From Chamaecrista fasciculata (lineage: Eukaryota; Streptophyta; Magnoliopsida; Fabales; Fabaceae): a stretch of DNA of 64,000 bases. This document shows, one piece after another, positions 46,802-58,900 of the stretch. Where the stretch lies: contig QANZ01005809.1 of NCBI GenBank assembly GCA_003254925.1, forward strand, positions 40,692 to 104,691. The letters run 5' to 3'. Under the pieces are notes generated by a model. It saw nothing but the letters and a program-made list of their open reading frames with translations, did not search any database and had not been told where the DNA came from. The first letter of the stretch is position 1. Each line of letters begins with the position of its first letter. The position numbers and the translations under genes are program-made.

Positions 46802-46935
46802 TTAGGGTTTAGCGAAAGATCTGGCTATCAATAACCTTACGGTTGACATGTGCAAGGATAGAACACGTTGGCGTCAGTTGATCCATGTAGCCGACCCCAC
46901 CTAGTGGGATAAGGCTTTGGTTGTTGTTATTGTTG
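46802..46935 (+). mobile_element. RTE-tailed retroposon (SINE or truncated LINE)
   Basis: A 134-bp insertion carries 'gatccatgtagccgacccca', 'gggataaggctttgg' and a (TTG)n-type tail, the 3' end typical of plant RTE LINEs and SINEs that share it. It is flanked by a perfect 19-bp target duplication starting 'taatccttatat' (46783-46801 and 46936-46954). It lies in the cyclin T 5'UTR intron. There is no poly(A) tail and no coding capacity. Confidence 0.88.
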
Positions 46936-47515
46936 TAATCCTTATATATTGGGTGGTGCAATATGGTTAGTCTCTTCTGCCTGTCAGCAAGCATGAGCTT
47001 GTTCTTTATGGGGACCATGGGAAACTTGTTGTGAAACATGGTAGAATCTGTAAAACAGAGGATATATATACATATATAGATGTTTGTTGACGAATTAATA
47101 TTATATTACTTGAGTTTTTCTATTATTATATAATGTCGTTGTCCATTCTTTTTAACAAGCCCTTATCTTGTAAAGCTGTACTATTAAATATGAAATCTTA
47201 CAAACTAGTTCAGAAGTGAAAGTAAGATGTAGCATGTGACATGTCAGATATGAGCATTTAGGTGCATATAAAACCTTAAAACCTTTTATATGAAGAGGAC
47301 AAATTATGCTTGTTAGATTTCTTAGCGTACTTCATACTTGTAAACTTTATATGTTGAGCTTGAGGGTGTTTTATTGATATTATTAGAGATTTTGCTTTGA
47401 GCTGCACATTACTTCATTTTTGTTTCTCATTATTGTAATTAATGGGCAGGGATCAACTGGATCTTTGTAGTTTGATTACCACAGCAATCTAAACAGAATT
47501 TATATATTGAACATT

Positions 47516-50500
47516 ATGGCTGGATTTTTGCCGCCCGGTGACATTTCCCAAAATGCAACATATCGAGGTGGTCTGCAAAGGTACTCTGAAGAGATGTCTG
47601 AGGAGGAGGGCCCTGGTTGGTATTTTTCTAGGAAGGAAATTGAAGAAAATTCTCCATCCAAGCGAGATGGTATAGATTGGAAGAAAGAGACTTACTTACG
47701 CAAATCATATTGCACATTTCTGCAAGATTTAGGCATGAGACTCAAAGTGTGAGTGTTTCTATCTTTTTGAATGATATTTAGTCTGGTCTTTCTCAAATGC
47801 TTTAGGTATTGATTTTATCTGTTTAAGACTTATAATACCTCATAGCTTCTTTCTCTTCTCTGTTTGGAATTAAGTGTTTAATGTCAGTGGCATTCTTAAT
47901 TAAAAGGGTTAAACCTTTTTTTCATAACCAGAAAGGAAATCTGTTGATGACGAGAATTAATTTTCAACAGTGGAAGACAAGGAATCGTTAAATTATTTTT
48001 TAAACACTAATTTTTCTTATTTAACAGAAGTCAGCGGTGGTCACTTTTATGATTGTTTTTACTTTTTTGATCTATTATTTAGAGAGTGGTTGGACAATGT
48101 TACTTGAATTAGAATTAGAGGGATTGTTTTGTGTATGAGTAGACTACAGGGGCCAAAAGTCCTGTTAAATTTCACTGAAGGTTAGGCTACATTAGAAATA
48201 TTTATTTCATTGAAGGAGCGGCAGAGTGCTCACACTAGGAGTATCCAAACGTTCTTTATATATTTATGTTGTTAACGAGTTAGGGGAAAATTGTCATGTT
48301 TATCTCTAATCCATATGGAAAGAAAAATAAATGGCAATGAAGATTTTTTAATAAATCTATCATGATATTGATTGCTTGATTTGGTCCTGGTTTTGGTGTG
48401 ATGCAGGCCTCAGGTAACCATTGCTACAGCAATAATTTTTTGTCACAGATTCTTCCTTCGTCATTCCCTTGCAAAAAATGATCGGAGGGTAAGTCTGTTT
48501 TCTGTTATAATAACTCGCGTATTGTCATTGTTGCATGTGTGTGAATAAATCCCTGCTATTTATGTAATTCATTAAGCTCAGGTAGGAAATACTTTTATTG
48601 TTTGGTACAGCATCTGACAATCAACCATAGTAATAATCAAGGACATTGTTTATAGAACCTTTTGTTTTCAAAACTCTACCTATCATAAGCAATCTATCCT
48701 TAAATTCAAGGGCATTATCTCTAGATCAATATCTATTTGCAGTATTTTTCTCAAGCAAGCAAATATTATGTGGATGTTAGAAGAATCTAGACAAAAGACA
48801 TAACGATTACAGAAACTGCCTACATCATAATTTGCTTTCTTCTTTTCCATTTGCTAGCTTATCATTTGAGTTTATTAATCAATGCATCCCTTATTTCTCT
48901 TTCATTGAATCAATAAATTAGATTCTCTCTTTTATAATTATTTTGTCATATATTCATATAGTGTTCACGGATAGCATCCTGGCCTTTTTATTTGGATATC
49001 TGTACGTACAGAGAGACTGATAGGACAACACCACTAATCCTTTGACACAGGAAATAGAAGATTTAAGCTGGTTGTGTTTGTTTTGAAAAACGTTGATGTT
49101 TATACCTCAAATCAAGTTTAGAAACTTCTGGGAGAGTAGAGAGGGTAGTGGTGGGTGGCTTAGTAACACTATTGCTTTTGTATTGGGGATTCCTTAACCC
49201 AATTTGAAACATGTTGAGTTAACATTATTGCTTTTGTATGGAGATAGCAAGGATGGTTCTGGTGGTTCATATTTAATATATCTGATCAACTATTATATTT
49301 GTAATTATAAGGTGGGAGATGAACTGATCATTGTTTAATGCATCAATATATCTTCTCTTTATATTATTTGAAATATCGAAACAAGTATAATAGGAATCAA
49401 ATTTAAGGCTTAAGAAGTTGGGTTAAAAGTTAAAAGTTGGTTTGGTCATACCTAAAATCTTCTCGTGTAGCGAGAGTAAATTACTGTGCTATGGGTTGCT
49501 ATCATGATGAAGTAGGATGATTGTAAATTGGTAAAGGAATCCAATAAATCCATTATTAGTTTTCTGCCCGGCGTTTGCGGCTAGCCAATTGATCGGTTGG
49601 TGTTTAGCTTGTTTTCAAATGAGTGTGAAACAGACTTCAATTTGATCTTTGTTGTTAACCGAGGGACTTTATGTTAAGTAGACAAGACAATAATGAGAGT
49701 ATTCGTTGTGTTGCATTATTTTACTTACTGAGTCGATGGTTTTATACCTCCTCTCTTAAGACATAGGGGTCTCTGATTTATGGGTTTCCTAAGTGTGCCT
49801 AAATGTCCCCCTCCCTGGTAAATTATAATATTCTCGTGCTGGATTCCCTATGTTTTGGTAACTAGAATAATGTCATTATTATGGGAACAGTATTTCCTTG
49901 ACTTGATGCTTCTAATATGTAAACATAGATCTGCAGTTAATGCTATTTTTTGTAGCACCTTTGTAGCATGTTTCTCAGGTGAGATTTAGTAAAAGAGAGT
50001 CTTCAGTGGGATGACTTTCATTCATATTGAAATTTCTCTTATGACATGAATGATATTTTGTGACATTTTGATTCATTATATTATATTTTGGCTCTATTTT
50101 GTATGGAATTGAAGTGCTGTATAATTTGTTTTTCCTGAGTGCTAAAAAATACAAGTTTTGAAGCTTACTGCACCACTTTTTTGAGCTCTGGATGGGTTAT
50201 TTTGATTATGTAAGTCTTCTGTTGGTACCTTTGTGAGTTCTTACTCCTATTTTTGCCTGTATTATATATGTCTGTGTGCATAGTCATAACTATATTTTGG
50301 TGTTCATGCTATTCTATATTTTTGCTCCTGTAGTTTGATGATTGAGTATAATACATGGGATAGAATATTTTATTAAAAATCAATGATGGTTAATTACTTG
50401 ACATGTTCTACAGACAGTTGCAACTGTGTGCATGTTTCTTGCTGGAAAGGTTGAAGAAACTCCTCGCCCTTTGAAAGATGTAATTATTGTTTCTTATGAA

Positions 50501-52546
50501 ATTATACATAAGAAGGACCCTGTGGCAGTTCAGAGAATCAAACAAAAGGTATATCTTAAGTCCCTTGATTCTTATGCTTTAATGTCTGGCAATGTCTACT
50601 TCTATTATTGACTACTGTAAACATTATTTTCACCTCAATGTTCTCATGAGTGGCCCTAATATTGTTTCTGCGATACAGCAGCTTAGTCCTTACTCCCTAC
50701 TACAAGTAGGCTACTGTATGAACTGAAGTTTATCTTCTTTTTCTTACACTAGTTTCCATATTTAACTTTCTGGTTATTTCTTCCAATTTTTTCTGAATTT
50801 TTCTTTGTTCCAATTATGTAGCTATATTTAATATTATTTTTCCTGAAGCATTTCTTTTTTTACTTCCTATTTTGGCGCAGGAGGTGTATGAACAGCAGAA
50901 AGAATTAATCCTAATTGGAGAGAGGGTTGTTCTTCAAACTCTTGGTTATGATCTTAATCTTCACCATCCTTATAAACCTCTTGTTGAGGCTATTAAGAAA
51001 TTCAAAGTTGCTCAAAATGCCCTTGCTCAAGTTGCATGGAATTTTGTCAACGATGGGTATGCAGTTTATCCCATTGCTGTTCAATGGCCTTTTGTTTTCC
51101 TTTCCTGAAATGATGTTGTGGTATGCAGTCTTCGGACATCACTTTGCTTGCAATTCCAGCCTCATCATATTGCAGCAGGAGCTATTTTTCTTGCTGCCAA
51201 GTTCCTTAAGGTGAAGCTCCCATCAGATGGGGAGAAGGTCTGGTGGCAAGAGTTTGATGTTACCCCCCGGCAATTGGAGGGTTGGTGTCCTTTTTTTCAG
51301 TATTAGTGGTATAAAGAAATGATAAACAATACTACTATATTTAAGGAAGAACTGTAGTGTTTAATTTACTGAGAATCCTTGGCTTAGAAGGTGTGATCAA
51401 TTTAATAGTTTGTCATTTTATCATTTATGCATTCTTGCCATCATGGAAGATCCAATTGTGTTTTCTTTCTTTGTTTCTGCAGAAGTTAGTAATCAAATGT
51501 TGGAGCTGTATGAACAAAATCGAGTGCCACCATCCAATGATATTGAAGGAGCTACAGGAGGTGTGGCTATTAATCGGGCTGCGGCAAAAGCTCCTGCTAG
51601 CAATGATGAGAATGCAACTGCAAACAGTAATTCTCAGACTGGCGCTACAAGCTCAAAACTTGAAACCTCAAAGCCTGCAGCTTCAAAGATAGGGCTTGAG
51701 TCATCTGCTACTAATCATGTTGGGCAACCAGTGTCAAATCATAGTAGAAGTAGTGATTATGGTAGCTCATCAGAAATGAAACACAGGGTGGAAGATGAAG
51801 CCAAAGGCAATCATCATCTTGAGGGTGAACATATGCCTCATAAGGAAAACTTGGAGGAAGCTCAAGACATGGTCAGATCACGATCAAGTTATGGTGAAGA
51901 GCAAGAAGGCAATCTCGGGAGAAGTGAAATGAAGGAAGCTGCTGAATTGAAGGTCAAGCATACTAGCAGAAACCTTGATCAAAGAGACGGTATAATGGGG
52001 CGGCCACCTCAGGAAGCTATTAAAAAAATTGACAGAGACAAGGTGAAGGCTGCCCTAGAGAAACGAAGGAAAGCATCTGGTCATATTACTAAAAAAACAG
52101 AGGTTATGGATGACGACGACCTAATTGAGAGGGAACTGGAGGATGGAATTGAATTGGCTGCTCAGAGTGATAAGATCAAGCAGGAAAGGAGGCAAAGCTG
52201 GTCTAAGGCCTCAGATCGATCAGATAATGGGATTATGCAGCATGGAAGGCATCAAGATAATGGAGATGATCATCATCATGGGATAAAGAACCCGCCATCA
52301 TATGAACCTGATCTAAGTACTGTGGAAGAGGGGGAGGTATCGGCACTTGATGATGTTGGCCCTGGACTTCATTCACCCAAGTCTAGCAATCGCAAGAGAA
52401 AAGCTGGGAGCTCGCCTGATAGAGTATTGGATGGGAAACAACGTCACCATAATCGATTTGATTATATGGAAGATCGAAACAAGGTCAGCCGACTTGGTCA
52501 TACTGAGCGGGACAGTAAAAGGCATTTACAGGAAAACCATGTCTGA
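47516..52546 (+). CDS. CYCT1: Cyclin T1
   Basis: Coding exons are 47516-47748, 48407-48488, 50414-50548, 50881-51056, 51129-51280 and 51483-52546; they join in frame to 613 residues. The protein is a T-type cyclin, the partner of CDK9-like kinases in P-TEFb, which phosphorylates RNA polymerase II in the nucleus. The N-terminal cyclin box (about 36-150) includes '[14 protein letters not shown]', '[12 protein letters not shown]' and the signature [16 protein letters not shown] near 113-128. A second box follows ('[16 protein letters not shown]', '[17 protein letters not shown]'). From about residue 270 the protein is low complexity, charged and Ser/His/Lys-rich, with a conserved-looking '[20 protein letters not shown]'. 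The start is the ATG after the 5'UTR intron. It most resembles Arabidopsis CYCT1;4 and CYCT1;5. Confidence 0.94.
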
Positions 52547-53579
52547 GGCTTTCATTTACTGTTGCTGAATATGGCTCAGTTGTTGTCGTGAAATCCCCTG
52601 CCTGCTGAAATGAATAATTCGGTCTATTTAAAATAACTATGGAACTCTTCAACTTGGTTGATTGGAACGGTTGTCTTGTTATATTATTTTCCTGTTCCTC
52701 ATGTCATGGGTGGATTGGAAATTTTGTATAGTAGTGAGGTATATATGGATTGGAGATGAATTTCATAAGGAAGCTTCATTTTATGAATGCTTTTTGTTGA
52801 TTATCTCTGTGAAATATTAATCTCGGCAATGACACCTTAGTTGATAAACAAGGTATTTTGAAGGTCTTGAAGAGAGGCTTTAGTCTGCTTGGTATCATTT
52901 TCAGATATGATGAATGAAAGGTTCATAGACATAGAATCCCTGGAGATATGGAATTTTTCAGTACGATTCTAATCCAACTAATTGTTCCATATTGATCACT
53001 TTCTTCATTGGCCTTGATGAAGCTAGTACTATTAATATTGTTTTAGCTTTCCATTTGTGATATATATATATATATATATAATCTCAGATATGTATATGTA
53101 TAGTTTCAATTGCAGGATTGTGGAATTGAATGACATTTTCCATGAATACATAGTTTATAATATTACATTATAGCTACTTTATAATGTGATCCAATTCAAA
53201 GTACATGATGTTTAAGAATATAATTGGTATAAACCAGAGTCTTACTTCGTTCAGTTGATGTGCATGGCTTTGGCGTAATATGCCAACCTTTGATTATACT
53301 ATACTAGTTGCCTGATTTTCATCTTAAATATATATATTATACTAAAAACTTTGATATAAAATAAATTATATTAGTTTTTGTTATATTTTTAATAATACAA
53401 ATAAATATAAAGTTATTTTACTTTTAACTTGTGCATGCATTTTAACATTTTCTTAATATCATTGTTTTCCTCTATTTATCAATGATTATTGCATATATGC
53501 TAGTTTTTATTCCTGATATCATAAATAATGTATCATTGTCTAATCGGCTTCCGCGCCTTAAATTTTTAATGGATCCAAT
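52547..53579. other. Cyclin T 3' region and intergenic DNA
   Basis: The first 200-300 bases are probably 3'UTR. A (TA)n run lies near 53058-53080. No gene or bounded repeat is visible in the remainder. Confidence 0.45.
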
Positions 53580-54670
53580 TTTTAGTCATAAAAGAAAGTA
53601 AAAGGATCATGTGGTTTGACTAATTTTTAGGTAGAGTCCCTGTGGTTTAAAAAGTGTCAACTTGGAGGTTGTGATTTACTCCGTTAGCAAATAGTGTCCT
53701 TAGAATAAATTTTAAGATGGACTATTTTGTGATTTGAGCATTTTTTCTATTAAAACAAACTTTAAAAAAAGACTATATTGCAATTTTAACAAAAAAAGCT
53801 ACTTCATTCTCACATTCTTCTTGTTCTTCGTCTTCGTCTTCGTTTTTTCTGGGTTCTTGAACAACTCTGGAAGGACGGCGAGCGGTGGTTCGCGGCGGAG
53901 ATCTGAGTTCGTTTTTTCTGGGTTTGTGAACAACACACGAATTGTTTGGGGAAGAAGCCACAAATTGCTTTGTGTTTAGAGTTGGTTCAAATTGCAATAT
54001 AGTCTTTTTTTTTGGGTAAATTACACTTTGGTACCCTGTGGTTTGACCCTATTTCACTTTGGTACCCTGTGGTTTGAAACTTGACACTTTGGTACCCTGT
54101 GGTATTCTCCATTAACACTTTGGTACCCTTTGGAGCTATTTTGTAATTTTAACCATAATAAATTTTACAAAAATTACATATTGACCCCAAAAAAATTTTA
54201 AAATTTTCATTTTAGTCCCTATATAATATGTATCCAGGGACCTATTTGTAATTTTTTGAAAATTTTTTGGGGTCAATATGTAATTTTTGCAAAATTTGTT
54301 ATGATTAAAATTACAAAATAGCTCCAAAGGGTACCAAAGTGTTAATGGAGAATACCACAGGGTACCAAAGTGTCAAGTTTCAAACCACACGATACCAAAG
54401 TGAAATAGGGTCAAACCACAGGGTACCAAAGTGTAATTTACCCTTTTTTTTTAAAAAATTGTTTTAATAAAAAAAATGCTCAAATCACAAAACAGTCCTT
54501 CTTAAAATTTATTCTAACTTAATTCTGTTAATTTGGATGGAAAAAACCACCTGAGACCTTATTTGCTAATGGAGGAAACCACAAACCCCCAAGTTGTCAC
54601 TTTTTAAACCAAATGGACCCTATCTGAAGATGGGTCAAACCACAAGGCCATTTTCTATAATTTACCCTAA
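53580..54670. mobile_element. Foldback MITE (family A) holding another MITE
   Basis: Left-arm phrases 'gtggtttaaaaagtgtcaac', 'gagcattttttctattaaaa' and 'agactatattgcaatttt' reappear inverted in the right arm as 'gttgtcactttttaaacc', 'gttttaataaaaaaaatgctc' and 'aaattgcaatatagtct'. The right arm is interrupted in its T-run by the family B element at 54014-54443. The centre (about 53,800-53,990) is less AT-rich and contains 'ttcgttttttctgggtt' twice, possibly captured host sequence. The outer ends are approximate. Confidence 0.82.
54014..54443. mobile_element. Complete foldback MITE (family B)
   Basis: A nearly perfect hairpin: 'gggtaaattacactttggta' at the left mirrors 'taccaaagtgtaatttaccc' at the right. 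The long arms (close to 200 bp) include four 'ctttggtaccct' phrases each way around a short centre near 54,220. It is inserted in a T-run of the family A element, so a target duplication cannot be recognised. The high arm identity suggests a young insertion. Confidence 0.9.
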
Positions 54671-54677
54671 AAGAAAA

Positions 54678-55182
54678 GGCTAAAGTCTCAAATTGGTCTC
54701 TTATGTAGAGGTAGATTTCAAATTAGGCCATCATCTTTCATTTGTTTCAGATTAGTTCTACACGTTTTTATGAAGTCTCAAATTGATCTCAAACATACTT
54801 TTGAGATTCAATTTAACGTCATTTGTTAACAATCTTAACTAGACAGAGAAATAACTCTTTAAGAGTTTACACATAGTTTTAAACTCGTCGTATTTGGACT
54901 TGAAATGAGAGAGATAAGAGCAATTTTACTTGTTTGATCATGAAACAAGTTATCCACTTTTGGGACTCAATTTGACCTCGTTTATTGGTCATAAAATATT
55001 TATTAAAAGAAATTTGTTATTCTGAATTTATCATATTTTAGCTTGCAATGAGAGAGATATAACCATATTTAATATTCTTGGGATAAATTTGAAATATCAT
55101 GAAAATATGTAGGACCAACTTGAAACAAATGAAAGATAATTGACCAATTTGAAATATACCCCGGACCAATTTGAGACTTGGG
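54678..55182. mobile_element. Foldback MITE next to the nested pair
   Basis: The left arm 'agtctcaaattggtctctta', then 'atctttcatttgtttcagat', mirrors the right 'aacttgaaacaaatgaaaga' and 'ggaccaatttgagacttg'. Arms are about 95 bp. It has no coding capacity. Confidence 0.75.
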
Positions 55183-55955
55183 CCCAAAAGAAAATAACGA
55201 AAAAACAAGAAGAAAAACAAAAAGTCTAAAGAATGTGGGGCCGTTTGGAGGGAAACCGTGCAAATTTTAAATTTGGAGGACCCGCAAAAAAATTTCAAAA
55301 GTTTAACAGTAGAAAACGACAAATGTATAAAAGGAACCCATTTAATTATTATTAAGTTGATTACTCCCTATATTTATTTAACTCAGCAAATTCTTGTAGA
55401 AAATTCTTGAATATTTGAAGATAACATAATTTAAATTTAAATACGTATATAAATTAGCTAAATATGTATTTTAGTTTTTTTTAATGGAAATATAATTTTT
55501 AGTTAGATGCACATCATGCACTACCATCATATTTATAATTTTATATATTAATTCGGTGTAAATTTTTTTGACCGAATTTGTTTTAAACTTTTAGGACCAG
55601 TTGGGCCCATTTTGTTAATCTTGGACTATTTATTTTCTCCCATTTTCTACTCATTTCATATTTTAATATTTAATATATTTCAAATATAACAGGGATGGCA
55701 AATCTTCAATTTAATTTATTTATTACCAAACCAATTTAATTTATTTATTTATCTATATTTATTACCAAACAATAATAATATATGTCTGAATGTTCCAACG
55801 CTATGTGAGTCGATGAGAAAAGACCATTTGCAACAACCTCTTCTCTGTCATCTTCGAATTCATCTAAAAACCTAAATCCCCTTTCAAGCAAAAATCACAA
55901 GTCTTTGTTTTTCGTTTGCGTTCGCGTGTGGGAGGTAAGTGGGTAGCAATCGGGT

Positions 55956-58900
55956 ATGTCGCAAGGTAGTAGTGGACTCAGCAATGCGGGCGGTCCCGAT
56001 TTCCATCTACCCGACGAGATACTATCGGTGATACCCACCGATCCCTATGAGCAACTCGATCTGGCTCGCAAGATTACCTCCATGGCCATAGCTTCTAGGG
56101 TTTCGAAGCTCGAGTCCGAAATGGGTCGAGCCAGAGAGAAGCTTTATGAGAAAGACAGCGTGATATACGCGCTTCAGGAGAAGGTCTCTGCTCTTAATCA
56201 TGCGTGCCAGGAAGCTGAGTCCAGGTTGAAGATCGCTCTCGATGAGAATGTAAGTTCATTTGTCACTGCTTCTGGTTCTTCTATTGGGAATTGGGATGCT
56301 ATATTCAGTCCAGAGAATCATGTTTGTAGTCGTATTGGTACAAGACTACAGGGGAAATGAAGTAGAATATGTGAGGGGGCTGTACATCATCATTAGTTAC
56401 TTGTTGTCATTAGTTATACTGTTAGAGCTTTTTCTACTCTAGCATTCAGTCATCCAAGTAATTGACTTAGTAAGGAACTGGAAAGGGTTACAAGGAGAGG
56501 AGATGATATGAAGAATTGGGGTAGATATGTTATAGAACTGTTTACTGTTCTTGATTATGTGCTTATTAATCTATACGAAAGAGACACATAAAAATTAAGA
56601 ACTGAGAGGAACTAAACACGGTGGAATGAAGGGCCATGCCCTTGCTCAAGAACAAGAAGGCTTATGTGTCATTGGAATTTCTAAAAGTTTCTTAGATTTA
56701 GATATAATATTTATTATTGGAATGCTAGAACTGATGCTAGATGCTTCCCATTATACCTTTGGATTGCAGATAAAGCTTTCACAGGAGAGGGATCAATTAG
56801 CAATGACAGCAAAGAAACTCAGTCGAGACTTGTCAAAGGTGAGAATTAAAGATATGTCAGTTGTCCAAGTAAAATTTTGTAGACTCTAACAATGAAAAAC
56901 TATAAAACCTTGAAAAGACTTACATATTGTAAAATAAAGCCCCTTGCTTGGTCACAAGCAGGAAGCCCCTTTTATCAACTAAATATTGTGTTGTACTAGT
57001 GTTATAGAAATTCCTTTCATTTATTAGTAATTTATTTATGGGCAATTTTGCTGATATGTGCATAGTATTGCTACTCTGAAGAGAATGAACTATTCCTTCA
57101 TAGTACATGTTTGTGTGCATGTGTCTTTGTATATATATTTTCTTTTCCTGCTAAAGGATAATTATATATTTTATTATGATTGAAATCTTTTCTTGTGAGT
57201 GTGAACTCAATTTGACTTATATTGGTTCATTTAAACTTGTAAGTTGTCTTCCAAAAAGAAAAACCTTTGTACACACTAGCGATTTTGTCCTGCATGCCTA
57301 CATATTTTCTTGACTAGTGTGCCTTGTACATCTTTTTACTAATATATTCTTAGAACTCTAGTGCAGTTATATTGGATCCGCAAAACTCTTGAATGCTTCT
57401 TTTTCCTAGTATATATGCTGAAATCCCTGTGTGATACATTGTATTAAGATGTTTCTTTTTCTTTGTTTTTGTTAGACCTGATGGCTTATTTATTTTTTTT
57501 CTATTTGATAGTTGGAGACATTTAAGAGACAACTAATGCAGTCCCTAAATGATGACAATCTATCTGTAAGACATTATTATTTGTTGCTTCTGAGTTTGCT
57601 ATTGTAGATGACCAATATTCTTCTCCTAAGTGACCAGTATCCTTTTCTCTCTCCCTCCCCCCTCCCCAAATAAAATACCTTTTTGGACAGCAATCGGAAG
57701 CTATTGATATTGGAACTTGTGACCAGTCAGTTCCAAAGGCATATCCTGATAAAGGTACTTTCCACCTCAATATATAATTATCCTTTGTACAAATGTTTAC
57801 CGTAAATTCATATTTCATAACATCACTTGCCTTGTTGTAGAAATGTAATGTCTGTTTCCCTTTTGATTGCTCACAGACGAGGATGGTTATGCGGCACATC
57901 ATTCTTATAATAGCTCTACTAATGCGGGTAACACAATTGATGAAGGTAGACGAAGTCTCCTGTCTTACCATTAATCATAGGTCATGCTACTTTGCAGTTT
58001 GATGTTTTACTATATTTCTAGATACAAGTACCGTGCTGCGTAATAAAATAATTATTTAAGAAAGTGAATAATAATCTGCTCTTTAGTTGTTCCTCTTGCC
58101 TCTCTTGTTTGGTTATTATCTATCTTCCTTGGGTTATAATTCTCTGGCATTCTCATCTTAAATAACTTATAGAGTGAAAAATGACACGTATTTGTCCAAG
58201 TGGGAACCAAGAGAAGATGCAAAAATAGTGTTGCAATTGTATGTAAAGAGGGCATCAAAATTCCATTGGAGAACATCTAATGTGGCATGATATAAGTTCC
58301 TCTTTTTTTTTAATGGTTTTGTAGGTTCAAGGTATGCTGGGAATCGATTTTCTATAACCCCTTATATCACACCCCGTCTTACTCCACATGGAACTCCCAA
58401 AGTGATCTCAACAGCTGGATCACCAAAAGGTTATTCTGCAGCGGGATCTCCCAAGAAAACTTCTGGCGCCACTTCTCCCAGTAAGCTACCATATGAAGGG
58501 AGGCAATCACTATCCTCATGGTATCCATCGAGTCAGCAGTCATCAGCGGCAAACTCTCCTCCTCGTACCCGATCACTTACAGGTTTGGAAGATTTATTGC
58601 TATTTCATTATAAAATTTACTCCCTTCATCTTGATAAGATTGGTTCTTGGGGTGTGTTTGGATTAACTTTTAATAAAAGTGCTTCTTTTTTACTGCTTAT
58701 AAAAATAGGACTTCTATTTTAAAAATAAGTTATTTATGTTTGGGTGTCACAATTAAAAAGTACTTTTTAAAATATTAAAGTGTTTGGATGTAAATAGGTA
58801 AAAGTACTTTTTTAATATAGAGTAAACTAATAGTTTGGTCCTTGAAAGATCACTAAGCTGACAACTTAGTTCCTGAAAGATTGAAATATACAGTTTAGTC

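Noticed and set aside
54136-54327. Minus-strand 63-residue frame
   Set aside because: It falls wholly in the family B hairpin and lacks any gene context.
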